Source: an uncultured Pelagibacteraceae bacterium (GTDB taxonomy: Bacteria > Pseudomonadota > Alphaproteobacteria > Pelagibacterales > Pelagibacteraceae). From it: DNA of 64,000 bases. Each line of letters begins with the position of its first letter. Position 1 is the first letter of the stretch. The translations under genes were made by a program, and so were the position numbers. Below, piece after piece: positions 20,348 through 29,985 of this stretch. The stretch lies in assembly GCA_902632445.1 (NCBI GenBank), contig CACPCL010000002.1:1-64000 (forward strand). Reading direction: 5' to 3'. The notes below the pieces were generated by a model that did not search any database, was not told the DNA's origin, and saw nothing but the letters and a program-made list of their open reading frames with translations.

Positions 20348-20800
20348 ATGATTATTAAATCCTTAGAGCATTTAAATCAAATATCAAAAACAATTTCAGA
20401 AAATTTAGAGAATGGAGATTGCATTTTTTTAATTGGTGAAATTGGTGTAGGAAAAACTACACTTACAAGACATTTAATTAATAACTTGCAAACACAAAAA
20501 GGACTTAAAGTGACAGAAGTACTTAGTCCCACATTCAACTTACTTTATGAATATGAAATTAAAGATCTAAAAATTATGCATTATGATCTTTATAGATTAA
20601 AAAAAGCCAAGGAATTAGATCATCTTGGTATTTTTTCTGAAAATGAAAAAACAATTCAAATTATAGAATGGCCAGACTTAATTAAAACACCCTTAATCAA
20701 TAAACTAGAAATTCATTTAGAGTATGGAAAAAATGATAATGAAAGAAAAATGAAGATACGTGGGCTTGGTAAATGGAAAGATTTTGAAAATGAAATATAA
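20348..20800 (+). CDS. tsaE: tRNA threonylcarbamoyladenosine biosynthesis ATPase TsaE
   Basis: Small ATPase needed for the t6A37 tRNA modification with TsaB and TsaD. Walker A is GEIGVGKTT (30-38), followed by SPTFNLLYEYE and the conserved HYDLYRL. Its 150 residues match the family. It begins 9 bases after ahcY and its 3' end overlaps amgK by 11 bases, a conserved alphaproteobacterial arrangement. Confidence 0.93.
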   Translation: MIIKSLEHLNQISKTISENLENGDCIFLIGEIGVGKTTLTRHLINNLQTQKGLKVTEVLSPTFNLLYEYEIKDLKIMHYDLYRLKKAKELDHLGIFSENEKTIQIIEWPDLIKTPLINKLEIHLEYGKNDNERKMKIRGLGKWKDFENEI

Positions 20801-21752
20801 ATTAAAGAAAATTTCAGGAGATGCTTCTTTTAGAGAGTTTTATAGATTAAAAAAAAATAACAAAACCTCAATCATCGTTTCAGCTAAAAAAGAAAAATTT
20901 AAAAATCTTGCGGTATATACGGTGATTAACCACGTGCTTAACAATAATAGGATTAATGCTCCAAAATTATTAAGCAATCATTATAAAAATGATATGATCG
21001 AAATATCTGATTTAGGAGAAAAATCTTTCTATGAACACGTAATTTCAAAAAAAAATAAACTTAACAGCTATAAATCATTAATAAAATTATTGATTAAGAT
21101 ACAAAAAATAAAAGTTAAAAAATATTACAAATTTGAAAAACTTAAAATCAAATTACCAAAATATACATTATCAAATCTTCATAAAGAATCAGATTTGTTT
21201 TTTGATTGGTATTTAAAGTATTTTTTCAGAAATAAAAAAATTAGTAAGACTAAAAAAATTTTAAGATCTGAATTAGATAAAGTTTACAAAAAACTAAGTT
21301 ATAAAAATGATACTTTTGTACATAGAGATTTTCATATTTCAAATGTAATGATTAATAAAAAAAAATTAGGAATAATTGATAGCCAAGACGCAATTATTGG
21401 AAATCCTTTGTATGATGTTTCATCTGTAATTGATGACGTGAGGATAAAATTATCAAATAAACTACAAAATCAACTATTAAATTTTTATCATAAGAATTCA
21501 AAATTAAAGAAAGATCAAATTAAAAAATTGAAAAATGATTTTGATATTTTGTCAGTCCAAAGAAATTTGAAAATATTAGGAATATTTGTACGTTTATACA
21601 AAAGAGATAATAAAGATCATTATTTAAAATTTTTACCTTACACATGGACACTTATTGAAAAAAGATTACAAAACCCAGCTCTTAAGAATTTGAAAATATT
21701 ATTTTCCAAACACTTATCTATCAAAAAGCTAAAAAAATTTAATAAGATATGA
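20790..21752 (+). CDS. amgK: Aminoglycoside phosphotransferase-fold kinase, AmgK-like (cell-wall sugar recycling)
   Basis: Kinase of the APH fold. AmgK phosphorylates the anomeric carbon of MurNAc/GlcNAc in peptidoglycan recycling. The start ATG at 20790 (MKYKLKKISG) is preferred over an upstream GTG at 20760. The start GDASFREFYRL is typical of this family, and the catalytic HRDFHISNVMI and metal-binding IDSQDA are intact. It overlaps both tsaE (11 bases) and the nucleotidyltransferase (4 bases). The protein is very Lys-rich. Function is inferred from the pairing with a MurU-like gene. Confidence 0.82.
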   Translation: MKYKLKKISGDASFREFYRLKKNNKTSIIVSAKKEKFKNLAVYTVINHVLNNNRINAPKLLSNHYKNDMIEISDLGEKSFYEHVISKKNKLNSYKSLIKLLIKIQKIKVKKYYKFEKLKIKLPKYTLSNLHKESDLFFDWYLKYFFRNKKISKTKKILRSELDKVYKKLSYKNDTFVHRDFHISNVMINKKKLGIIDSQDAIIGNPLYDVSSVIDDVRIKLSNKLQNQLLNFYHKNSKLKKDQIKKLKNDFDILSVQRNLKILGIFVRLYKRDNKDHYLKFLPYTWTLIEKRLQNPALKNLKILFSKHLSIKKLKKFNKI

Positions 21753-22447
21753 AAATTAAATACGGAATGATTTTGGCAGCTGGATTAGGAACGAGAATGA
21801 AGCCATTAACACATAAAACTCCCAAACCATTATTGGAGATAAATAATCTTACTTTATTGGAGAGAGCAATAAATTTATTGATCAGCCATGGTGTACAAGT
21901 AATAAATATTAATGTTCATTACCTCCCTGATAAAATTCTAACTTTTATAAATAACAAAAAATTTCGAGTTAAGATTACAATTTCTAATGAAGAAAATTTA
22001 TTATTAGATACAGGTGGCGGAGTTCTTAAAGGCACACAAAATTTTGGCGATAATCCATTTTTTGTAATTAACCCAGATACAGTCTGGAGTAAGAATTACT
22101 TATATGAATTAAAGAGGCTTGAAGAAATTTATTTTCATAATAATAAACCAATTTTGCTTCTAGTAAAAAAAAAATTATCCATTGATCCATCTTTTAAAGG
22201 AGATTTTAATTTAAATAATGGAAAAATTTCAAAGGATGATGAAAATCATTTTATTTTTACTGGGTTACAAATTACTAATAGAAGTGTTTTGATTGGTGAA
22301 AAAACAAAAGTTTTTTCAATGAACAAAATATGGGATAAATTGATAAAAGAAAAAAACCTACAAGGCTTAGAAAGCAATCAAAAGTTTTATCACCTTAATA
22401 CTTTTGATATGTATAGGAAAATCTTAAGTCTTAACATTACTGATTAA
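21749..22447 (+). CDS. murU: Nucleotidyltransferase, MurU-like (NDP-sugar synthesis)
   Basis: Sugar-1-phosphate nucleotidyltransferase of the NTP_transferase family; MurU makes UDP-MurNAc from MurNAc-1-phosphate. The nucleotide-binding loop AAGLGTRMKPLTHKTPKPLL is at residues 9-28, and the metal-binding Asp is in NPDTVW. It has 232 residues. It overlaps amgK by 4 bases (ATGA), which supports the recycling pair. The tail overlaps gpmA by 11 bases. Another sugar-1-phosphate substrate remains possible. Confidence 0.82.
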   Translation: MKIKYGMILAAGLGTRMKPLTHKTPKPLLEINNLTLLERAINLLISHGVQVININVHYLPDKILTFINNKKFRVKITISNEENLLLDTGGGVLKGTQNFGDNPFFVINPDTVWSKNYLYELKRLEEIYFHNNKPILLLVKKKLSIDPSFKGDFNLNNGKISKDDENHFIFTGLQITNRSVLIGEKTKVFSMNKIWDKLIKEKNLQGLESNQKFYHLNTFDMYRKILSLNITD

Positions 22448-23156
22448 AAATAATATCTTTAACTCTGGACTTATCCAAATAATAATATTTTTCAATTTTT
22501 AAATTATCTCCTAATTCAATTATCAAGGGATTACCTGTCGGTATTTCTAATTCATTAATTTTTGCATCTGAAATATTGAATAAATATTTACACAAAGCTC
22601 TAAGAGAGTTTCCATGAGCTGATATCAAAACATTTTTATTTTCTATAAGGTTTTTCTTAATTTCATTTTCATAAAAAGGCACTACTCTGTCATATGTGTT
22701 TTTTAAAGACTCAGTAAATGGTGTCATGCCCAAAGGTATATTAGCATTTAAAGGACTGAATAAATCTTGGTATTCGCTTTTTTCTTCCATTGGAGGAGGA
22801 GCTATATCCCAGGACCTCCTATATTTTTTGAATTGTTCCTCACCTATTTTATTCTTTGTCTCCTCTTTGTTTAAACCTGTTAAAGAACCGTAGTGTCTCT
22901 CGTTAAGTTGCCAAGCAGTATTGAATTTAAGTTCCAGTTTATTTTTTTGAAGTATAGTTGTAAGAGTTTTAATTGCCCTTTTTAAATAGGATGTAAAAGA
23001 AATATCTATCTTAATATTTAAATCTTTAATAAGTTGACCAGATTTTTCAGCCTCAAGCGCACCTTTATTCGACAAATCTACATCTACCCAACCAGTAAAT
23101 TTATTTTCTGCATTCCAAACACTTTGTCCATGTCTTATGAGAATTAACTTAGTCAT
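22437..23156 (-). CDS. gpmA: 2,3-bisphosphoglycerate-dependent phosphoglycerate mutase
   Basis: Glycolytic/gluconeogenic mutase interconverting 2- and 3-phosphoglycerate. The phospho-His is His9 in LIRHGQSVWN. The family motifs FTGWVDVDLS, NERHYGSLTGLNK and the second catalytic His in SAHGNSLRAL are all present. It has 239 residues. It is a single gene on the minus strand, divergent from the VanZ-like gene. Confidence 0.95.
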   Translation of the reverse strand: MTKLILIRHGQSVWNAENKFTGWVDVDLSNKGALEAEKSGQLIKDLNIKIDISFTSYLKRAIKTLTTILQKNKLELKFNTAWQLNERHYGSLTGLNKEETKNKIGEEQFKKYRRSWDIAPPPMEEKSEYQDLFSPLNANIPLGMTPFTESLKNTYDRVVPFYENEIKKNLIENKNVLISAHGNSLRALCKYLFNISDAKINELEIPTGNPLIIELGDNLKIEKYYYLDKSRVKDIIFNQ

Positions 23157-23175
23157 AATACTTTAATCAGTTATT

Positions 23176-23595
23176 ATGTACTATATAAAACTGATAATGA
23201 AAATTAATTTCTTAAAGCTTACAAAATATACTTACTATTTTTCTTTAATACTTATCATTGTTATTTATTTGTTTCCTGGAAGCCTAATTGGATATCTATT
23301 ATATGGAGATCTTGGTAAACAGCTAGATTTAATACCAAACCCAATAGGAACATCAATAAACCACGCATTAGCTTTTTTGTATTTATCTATTCTTGGTTTA
23401 ATTATCCATTTGAAAAATAAAAGTTTTTTTAAAACTATTATTTTTTTAATTTCTCTATCAATAATTTTAGAATTATTTCATTATTTTATACCAAATAGAT
23501 CTTTTGAATTTTTAGATCTTTTTGGTAATCTTATTGGAACCTTAGTTGGAGTTTTTATAGCAATATTAAATGAAAAGTTTAAAAAAAAAAATTGA
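23176..23595 (+). CDS. VanZ-like membrane protein
   Basis: Small integral membrane protein with four hydrophobic segments. The last two carry the VanZ-family pattern: Glu in LELFHYFIPNRSFEFLDL, then GNLIGTLVG. The biochemical role of VanZ-like proteins is mostly unknown. An internal ATG at 23197 (MKINFLKLTK) is an equally plausible start. Its last 26 bases overlap the following nuclease gene, so the two are probably co-transcribed. Confidence 0.75.
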   Translation: MYYIKLIMKINFLKLTKYTYYFSLILIIVIYLFPGSLIGYLLYGDLGKQLDLIPNPIGTSINHALAFLYLSILGLIIHLKNKSFFKTIIFLISLSIILELFHYFIPNRSFEFLDLFGNLIGTLVGVFIAILNEKFKKKN

Positions 23596-24112
23596 AAATA
23601 AAAAATTTATAACTATTTTTTTAATAGCTTGTTTTTTTTCTTTCATAAGCCACGGAGAAGAAACAAAAACTATTTCTGGTAAGGCAAAAGTTGTTGATGG
23701 AGATACAATTAAAATTCAAGGTATATCAATAAGATTATTTGGTATAGATGCCCCAGAAAAAAAACAGATATGCAAATTTGGAAGTCGACCGTACAAGTGC
23801 GGTTTAGAGTCATCTCAGTTTTTAAAAAAAATAATTGAAAGTTCTAGTTATGTAGATTGTTCATATAGAGATTTAGATAGATATAGACGTATTATTGGAG
23901 AGTGCATTTCACATAATAAGATTACTAATAAAAAAACCACAGAGCCTTTGAATTTAAATTACTTAATGGTCAGAAACGGGCATGCAATTGATTATAGAAG
24001 ATATTCTAAAGGTAAATTTTCTTTAGCAGAAAGTTTAGCAAAAAAAGAAAAAAAAGGTATTTGGCGAGGAAAATTTGAAAAACCTGAAAATTGGCGAAGA
24101 AAATATAAATGA
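23570..24112 (+). CDS. Secreted thermonuclease-family (SNase-like) nuclease
   Basis: Staphylococcal-nuclease-like protein predicted to be exported. Residues ~11-29 are a hydrophobic signal (FITIFLIACFFSFISHG). The OB-fold nuclease domain starts AKVVDGDTIKIQG and has the catalytic Arg/Glu/Arg cluster in RLFGIDAPEKK and DRYRRIIGE. Four Cys may form disulphides in the periplasm. It is 180 residues and overlaps the next gene by 4 bases. It may act in nucleic-acid scavenging, which is inference. Confidence 0.88.
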   Translation: MKSLKKKIENKKFITIFLIACFFSFISHGEETKTISGKAKVVDGDTIKIQGISIRLFGIDAPEKKQICKFGSRPYKCGLESSQFLKKIIESSSYVDCSYRDLDRYRRIIGECISHNKITNKKTTEPLNLNYLMVRNGHAIDYRRYSKGKFSLAESLAKKEKKGIWRGKFEKPENWRRKYK

Positions 24113-24726
24113 TTTATAATATTAAAGTGATTCGTCAACTAAATGTTAAATTTATAATACTTTTATTAATTCTATCTGCCTGTTCATCAATTCCTAAAAA
24201 TACTCAGAATAGCTGTTCAATCTTTGAGGAAAGATACTTATGGTATAAACATGCAAAAGCGTCTTACGAAAAATGGGGAGCACCTATTCATTTACAGCTG
24301 GCATTTGTTAAAAAAGAGAGCGATTTTAATTGGTTAGCTAAACCGCCAAGGACTAAATTATTTAAAGTTATTCCTTTTAAAAGACCCTCATCTTCATTTG
24401 GTTATTCACAAGCAGTTAAAGGAACCTGGGAACAATATAAAAGAGAAACAAATAATGCATTAGCTACTAGAGCAAGATTTAAAGACTCTGTTGATTTTAT
24501 TGGGTGGTATATTCACAAAACAAATAAAATTTTAAAAATTTCTAAGAAGGATGCGTATAAGCAATATCTAGCTTATTACAAAGGTTGGGGTGATTATAAG
24601 AATTATTCTAAAGATAAAAAGGCTATAATCTATGCTACGTCGGTAAAGGATATGGCGAACAAATATAGAAAACAATTAACGCTCTGTAAGAAAAATTTAG
24701 ATAAAAATAAATATATTATTTTTTAA
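24109..24726 (+). CDS. Lipoprotein with a lytic-transglycosylase (SLT) domain
   Basis: Predicted outer-membrane lipoprotein. A long N-terminal hydrophobic stretch ends in the lipobox LILSAC (Cys near residue 25). The catalytic Glu of SLT folds is in AFVKKESDFNW. SFGYSQAVKGTWEQYK matches the lysozyme-like G(Y/L)xQ helix, and AYYKGWG is typical of the fold's end. It likely cleaves peptidoglycan glycan strands. It is the third gene in the VanZ, nuclease, SLT run, and its end overlaps the RND gene by 11 bases. Confidence 0.82.
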   Translation: MIYNIKVIRQLNVKFIILLLILSACSSIPKNTQNSCSIFEERYLWYKHAKASYEKWGAPIHLQLAFVKKESDFNWLAKPPRTKLFKVIPFKRPSSSFGYSQAVKGTWEQYKRETNNALATRARFKDSVDFIGWYIHKTNKILKISKKDAYKQYLAYYKGWGDYKNYSKDKKAIIYATSVKDMANKYRKQLTLCKKNLDKNKYIIF

Positions 24727-27700
24727 GCTGCTTATTTAAATCAATTTCAACTGCATCAATTCTCTTAGTATTTTTTCCCACGATCGTATAAATCGTAGGA
24801 ATTACATAAAGAGTAAAGAATGTAGAAAAAAGCATTCCGCCAAAGATAGTTATTCCGACTGTCAGTCTGCTTGCTGCACCTGGGCCAGTCCCTAAGATTA
24901 AAGGCAAGACCCCTATAATTGTAGATAAACTTGTCATTAATATAGGTCTTAATCTTATTGCTGCTGCTTCAAAAACAGCTATTTCAATATTTTTTCCTTC
25001 TTTTCTGAATTGATTTGCAAACTCAACAATCAAAATTCCATTTTTTGCTGATAATCCTATAAGTATTATTAAGGCTATTTGACTATAAACGTTTAAAGAT
25101 GAGCCGACCACTAGTAAACCTAACAAACCTCCGAGTATGGCCATTGGAACAGTTAACATAATTGTAAAAGGATGTTTCCAACTTTCAAATTGTGCACTCA
25201 TTGCAAGATAAGCGGTAATTAATGCAAGCGCAAAAATTACATATAGCTCAGTGTTAGTTTTTTTATACTCTTCACTCTCACCCTTGTACGCTATTTTTGC
25301 TTGAGGTGTATTTTGTTCAACCACTCTTACTAAAAATTTAAGCGCTTCATCAAGTGAATAGTCACCAACTAATCTAGCTGAAATAGTCACCGCTTTCTGC
25401 CTATTATATCTTGCTAGAAAAGGTGACTGACCTTCCTCATCATAAACAACCAGGTTTGAGATTGATACAAGTTTATTATTGTTTTTCGATCTCACAAAAA
25501 CTTTACTTATACTATCAGGCTCTTGTCTATCTTTAATATCTCCTTGTAGGATAATAGAATATTCTTTACCGTCTCTTGTAAAATTTGTAACCCTTCGCGA
25601 CCCAAAAATAGTTTCTATCGTTTTTCCGATGTCTTCTGTTGATACACCAAGGTCAGCAGCTTTTTTTTGATCAATACTAACGTTTAATTGAGGCTTGTTA
25701 AGATCGAAATCATCTTCTATTGAAGTAAGACCTGGATTTTTTCTAGCTTCTTTTTTAATTATTTCTTTCCATTCGATAAGTTGATCATAGGTATTTCCTA
25801 AAATAACAAATTGTACAGGGCTTTCGATACCTCCAGTTCTTATTCCTTGAGGCATAATTGGAAAAGCTAAAACTCCAGGTACTCTTGAAATCTTACCAAA
25901 AGACTCTCTCATTATTTGTACACCATGACGATCCCTTTTTTTCCAAGGTTCAAGTAAAACTATAATAAAACCGCTATTAACTTGTTTTGCAGATTTACCA
26001 AAACCTGGCACCCTCATTATTAATTTTCTATATTCACCTTTACCAACGTTTGGCAATAATAGATCTTCAATTTCTTCAGCTCTATCTTTTGTAAAATTAA
26101 AACCAGAACCTTGGGGAGCTTTAACAATTACAAAAAATGCCCCTCTATCTTCTGGAGCAATTAATTCTTTTTTTGTAAAATTAAAAAAAAATAAAGTTAA
26201 AGCTAATGTAGAAATTAAAAAAATAGTAATAGTCGTTCTTTTTTTAATCCAACTTAACAAAGACACTTTATAAAGGTAGGTTAAATTTTTTAAAAATTTT
26301 TCGAATTTCAAAACTATTTTTGACTTATTCATATTTTGTTTGAGAAATTTACTAGCTAACATCGGACTTAGAGATAAAGCAACAAAACTTGAAATAATAA
26401 CTGCTGATGCGAGTGTAATTGCAGTCTGAGTAAATAACACACCTGTAATTCCTTTGATAAAAATTAAAGGAACAAATACAGCTACTAAAACTACTGTTGT
26501 AGCAATAATTGCAAATGAAACTTGCTTCGCCCCTTTAAATGCAGCAACAAGAGGAGTGTCACCTAACTCTATTCTCCTAACAATATTTTCCAGCATTACA
26601 ATTGCATCATCTACAACAATTCCAATAGCTAAAACTAAAGCCATTAAAGTGAAGAGATTAATTGAAAAATCAAAAATATAAATTGATAAGAAAGTTGAAA
26701 TTAATGAAACAGGTAAAGCTACCAATGGAACTACCAGAGCTCTTATATTTCCCAAAAACAGATAAATAATTATTGTTACTAAAATTAAAGCAATAAAAAG
26801 TGTTTTATAAACTTCTTTGACCGCAGCTTTGATATAATTACTCCTATCGAATGAAACTTCTAAAGTTGTATTAGGGGGTAAGCTAGGTTTGAGTTCTTTT
26901 ATTTTCTTTTTTATTCCATCAGCAACAGCAATAGTGTTAGCATCTGATTGTTGGTAAATTCCAATTCCTACTACTTGTTTTCCATTACCTTTAAATAAAG
27001 TACGTGTCGACTCTGCGCCAAGCTCTACTCTTGCGACATCTGAGAGAGTAATAATCGAACCATCTGCTGATCTTTTAAGAGGTAAATTATTATAATTTTC
27101 TAAATTACTATAAGCTTTATTAAGCTTAATTGTTAGGTCGATATCTTTTGATTCTATTCTTCCAGCTGGAAATTCAACGTTTTCTTTTCTTAATACATTT
27201 TCTACTTCTTCAGTGGTTAAATCTCTCGCCGCTAGCGCGATCGGGTCTAGCCAAACCCTTAGAGACAGTTCTCTTTGACCACCAAGTCTTACTCGACCTA
27301 CTCCATCAACTGTTGAAAATGTATCTGTCAAGTATCTATCTGCATAGTCAGTAAGTTCTAAATCTGACATAGTTTCAGAGTTAAAAGACAACCACATTGT
27401 TGTTCGCATACCTGCACTCTGTTTAAATATTTCTGGCTGCTCAGCCCCTTCTGGTAAGTTATCTAAAACTCTAGATACAGAACTTCTGACATCATTAGTA
27501 ACATCATCTAAATCTAAATCAGTTTCAAAAGTTAATGTAATTCTTGAGCTTTCATCTTCACTAAAAGAGTCAATTGTTTCTAGACCAGGAGTTCCTCCAA
27601 CAAAATCCTCAATTTTTTGGGTAATTTGAGTATCAACTATTTCAGCCGAGGCGCCTCTGTACTCAGTTTGAATTGTAACAACAGGGGGTTGAACATCAGG

Positions 27701-27811
27701 TAATTCGTCGGTTGGAATTTCTTGAAAAGTTACTAAACCAAATATGACTAAAACCAAACTCATTACTGAGGCTACAACAGGTCTTTTGATTGAAAGGTCA
27801 GTTAAAAACAT
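24716..27811 (-). CDS. RND-family multidrug efflux transporter (HAE1 type)
   Basis: Proton-driven inner-membrane exporter of the AcrB/MexF superfamily, 1031 residues. The start MFLTDLSIKRPVVASVMSLVL is the family TM1. Two large periplasmic loops and two TM blocks (around 335-540 and 855-1010) give 12 TM segments. TM4 has the proton-relay pair in IGIVVDDAIVMLEN. It abuts the adaptor gene with no spacer. No TolC-like outer-membrane protein is in the window. Confidence 0.94.
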   Translation of the reverse strand: MFLTDLSIKRPVVASVMSLVLVIFGLVTFQEIPTDELPDVQPPVVTIQTEYRGASAEIVDTQITQKIEDFVGGTPGLETIDSFSEDESSRITLTFETDLDLDDVTNDVRSSVSRVLDNLPEGAEQPEIFKQSAGMRTTMWLSFNSETMSDLELTDYADRYLTDTFSTVDGVGRVRLGGQRELSLRVWLDPIALAARDLTTEEVENVLRKENVEFPAGRIESKDIDLTIKLNKAYSNLENYNNLPLKRSADGSIITLSDVARVELGAESTRTLFKGNGKQVVGIGIYQQSDANTIAVADGIKKKIKELKPSLPPNTTLEVSFDRSNYIKAAVKEVYKTLFIALILVTIIIYLFLGNIRALVVPLVALPVSLISTFLSIYIFDFSINLFTLMALVLAIGIVVDDAIVMLENIVRRIELGDTPLVAAFKGAKQVSFAIIATTVVLVAVFVPLIFIKGITGVLFTQTAITLASAVIISSFVALSLSPMLASKFLKQNMNKSKIVLKFEKFLKNLTYLYKVSLLSWIKKRTTITIFLISTLALTLFFFNFTKKELIAPEDRGAFFVIVKAPQGSGFNFTKDRAEEIEDLLLPNVGKGEYRKLIMRVPGFGKSAKQVNSGFIIVLLEPWKKRDRHGVQIMRESFGKISRVPGVLAFPIMPQGIRTGGIESPVQFVILGNTYDQLIEWKEIIKKEARKNPGLTSIEDDFDLNKPQLNVSIDQKKAADLGVSTEDIGKTIETIFGSRRVTNFTRDGKEYSIILQGDIKDRQEPDSISKVFVRSKNNNKLVSISNLVVYDEEGQSPFLARYNRQKAVTISARLVGDYSLDEALKFLVRVVEQNTPQAKIAYKGESEEYKKTNTELYVIFALALITAYLAMSAQFESWKHPFTIMLTVPMAILGGLLGLLVVGSSLNVYSQIALIILIGLSAKNGILIVEFANQFRKEGKNIEIAVFEAAAIRLRPILMTSLSTIIGVLPLILGTGPGAASRLTVGITIFGGMLFSTFFTLYVIPTIYTIVGKNTKRIDAVEIDLNKQLKK

Positions 27812-28684
27812 TTATTTGGCTGATGTAACAATTTTAATTTTACCTTTGTCTCTTACTTTAGAAACACCCTCACTAATTACAGTATCACCTTCATTTAATC
27901 CGGATATAACCGAAACTTTACCAAAATTTCTTTTACCAATTTCGATATTTTTTTTTTCAGCAGTATCACCATTTACAATATATACAAATGCCGTATTTCC
28001 CTGAATTGTTACAGCACTTTCCGGAACACCAATTTGATTTTTTTCATCAAAAATAATTTTTACTGTCATTAATTGACCTGGAATAATTTCAAAATTTGAG
28101 TTGTCAACAATTATTCTTGAAAGAATTGATCTGGTTGAGGGATCGATACGAGAACTTATTGTTTCTATATTACCTTTAAAAACTTTTTCATAAGCTGAAC
28201 TAGTAACTTCCGCTTTTAATCCCGTTTTAAGAACGTTTACGTAATTCTCTGGTACTTTGATGTCTATTACGATTTTCTTGAGATCATCAAGTGTAATAAT
28301 TAAACTCTCAGAACCTAAAACACCTTGAGCTATTTCCCTCTTTCCTAATTTACCAGCAAAATCTGCAATTAAATTTTCTCCATCTTTAAATGTAAGGATT
28401 TTTTCCCCTTTTTTCACAAATCTGTTTTCCAGATTAAGCTTTCCATTAATATCGCTCGCTTGAACTCTGTAAGCTTTTGAGTTTTGAGCAATTGCAGTGC
28501 CAAAAGTTTCAATGCTTTTATAAAATAATGATTTTTCAACTGTAGAAACAATTACACCTGGTGCTGGCCTAACACTAAATTTCTTTTCGAAATGAAGACC
28601 AATAAAATGCCTAGCTGTTATAATTGCAAAAACAACTATAAAAAAAATTATAAGAAAAGTTTTAATTTTTGAAGAAGTTGTCAT
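27812..28684 (-). CDS. RND efflux membrane-fusion (adaptor) subunit, short form
   Basis: Periplasmic adaptor anchored by an N-terminal TM (about 9-26). It has the lipoyl-like half motifs, a beta-barrel segment (GLKAEVTSSAYEKVFKGNIETISSRID), LRIIVDNSN-type barrel strands and a membrane-proximal domain (IGVPESAVTIQGN). At 290 residues it is far shorter than the usual 360-400: the alpha-helical coiled-coil hairpin that docks with TolC is missing between the lipoyl halves (ENRFVKKGEKILTF to SESLIITLDDL). It is followed by the RND gene with no gap. Confidence 0.87.
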   Translation of the reverse strand: MTTSSKIKTFLIIFFIVVFAIITARHFIGLHFEKKFSVRPAPGVIVSTVEKSLFYKSIETFGTAIAQNSKAYRVQASDINGKLNLENRFVKKGEKILTFKDGENLIADFAGKLGKREIAQGVLGSESLIITLDDLKKIVIDIKVPENYVNVLKTGLKAEVTSSAYEKVFKGNIETISSRIDPSTRSILSRIIVDNSNFEIIPGQLMTVKIIFDEKNQIGVPESAVTIQGNTAFVYIVNGDTAEKKNIEIGKRNFGKVSVISGLNEGDTVISEGVSKVRDKGKIKIVTSAK

Positions 28685-28687
28685 ATT

Positions 28688-29500
28688 TTAATTTAATCCG
28701 TATTCTGCCCATGAACCGTCATAGATAACGGGTTTTTTACCACTTATAATAGAATTAGCTAGTCCTAAAACACACGCAGTAACTCCAGAACCGCATGTAA
28801 AAGCCATTTCTTTCTCGACAGACACTCCTTTTGTTTTAAATATTTCAATTAATTCATCCTTTTTTTTAAAAGTTCTGTCTTCTTCTAAAAGTTTTTGGAA
28901 AGGAAGGTTTATTGATCCTTTAATGTTTCCACTTCTAAGTTCTTTTCGGGGTTCGGGTTGCAAACCCAAAAATCTTTGTTCGCCTCTAGCATCTATTAAT
29001 TGAAACTTTTTACTTTCGATATTTTTGTTTACCTCATTTTTATTTATAACAAGTGAAGTATTTTCTATTGCAACGTATTTTGATTTTTCAATATCAATTA
29101 TCTTTTTAGATGTAGGACGTTTTTCATTAATCCATTTTTTCATACCTCCGTCTAATACCGAGATAAGTTTTGGGTCATGACCAAAATACAAAAAAGTATA
29201 CCAAACTCTACAAGAGCTAATAACATTTGAATTGTCGTAGACAACTACGTGATCTAGATTAGATATTCCTAAGTCAGATACACTTGTTTCCCAATCGATC
29301 TTAGATGGAAGCATATGTGGAAGATTAGTTTTTTGATTTGAATTTTTATCTATATCAAAAAAAATAGAATTTATTATATGTTTTGTTTTATACTCTTCAA
29401 ATGAATTTCTATTAACATTTGGAAGATGCCAACTAGCATCTAAAATCTTAACATTATCTAAATTTTTGTTTAACCAATCTGTCGAAACTAATTGATTCAT
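28688..29500 (-). CDS. sseA: 3-mercaptopyruvate/thiosulfate sulfurtransferase
   Basis: Two-domain rhodanese, 270 residues. The active-site Cys236 sits in CGSGVTAC; CGSGVT loops are typical of mercaptopyruvate sulfurtransferases rather than thiosulfate-specific rhodaneses. The N-terminal inactive domain has VVYDNSNVISSCRVWY. It shares one base with the stop of msrA (TAATG) and lies 3 bases before the MFP gene, so msrA, sseA, MFP and RND look like one transcript. Confidence 0.88.
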   Translation of the reverse strand: MNQLVSTDWLNKNLDNVKILDASWHLPNVNRNSFEEYKTKHIINSIFFDIDKNSNQKTNLPHMLPSKIDWETSVSDLGISNLDHVVVYDNSNVISSCRVWYTFLYFGHDPKLISVLDGGMKKWINEKRPTSKKIIDIEKSKYVAIENTSLVINKNEVNKNIESKKFQLIDARGEQRFLGLQPEPRKELRSGNIKGSINLPFQKLLEEDRTFKKKDELIEIFKTKGVSVEKEMAFTCGSGVTACVLGLANSIISGKKPVIYDGSWAEYGLN

Positions 29501-29946
29501 TATCTATTTTTTTCAATATATTTTTGATGATATTCCTCAGCTTTACAATAGTTCTTGATTGCTGAGATATTAGTTTGAATTTTCCCGCTTAACTTTTTAT
29601 TAAACTCATTAAATATCTCAAATGCTTCTTTTTTTTGTTGTTCATTTTCGTAAAAAATCTCACTTCTATATTGAGTTCCGACATCTGGATATTGCATATC
29701 CTTTTGGGTTGGATCGTGCATTTTGAAAAATAAATCTAATATCTTTTTAAATGAAATTACATTTTCATCAAAAGAAAGTCTCACAACTTCAGCATGTCCA
29801 GTGCTGCCAGTACATACGTCTTCATAAGTTGTTTTCTCACTATTTCCACCGGCATAACCTACTTCGGTTTCTAATATTCCTGGTTTATTTTTGAAGTTTT
29901 CCTCAGGTTTCCAAAAACAGCCAAGTGCGAGTGTACATTTCTGCAT
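29500..29946 (-). CDS. msrA: Peptide methionine sulfoxide reductase MsrA
   Basis: Repairs methionine-S-sulfoxide in oxidised proteins. The GCFW motif places the catalytic Cys at residue 10. VGYAGG, GHAEVVRLSFDE and the MHDPTQKDMQYPDVGTQYRS block are diagnostic. Its 148 residues are a minimal MsrA; the C-terminal region has one resolving-type Cys (NYCKAEEYHQKY). It is the first gene of the minus-strand cluster that continues with sseA. Confidence 0.95.
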   Translation of the reverse strand: MQKCTLALGCFWKPEENFKNKPGILETEVGYAGGNSEKTTYEDVCTGSTGHAEVVRLSFDENVISFKKILDLFFKMHDPTQKDMQYPDVGTQYRSEIFYENEQQKKEAFEIFNEFNKKLSGKIQTNISAIKNYCKAEEYHQKYIEKNR

Positions 29947-29985
29947 AAGTTATCTAATATATTTTGAAGTTGAAAGGATAGTAAA

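Noticed and set aside
20760-20789. GTG start of amgK at 20760
   Set aside because: The ATG at 20790 begins directly at the family N-terminus (KKISGDASFREFY).
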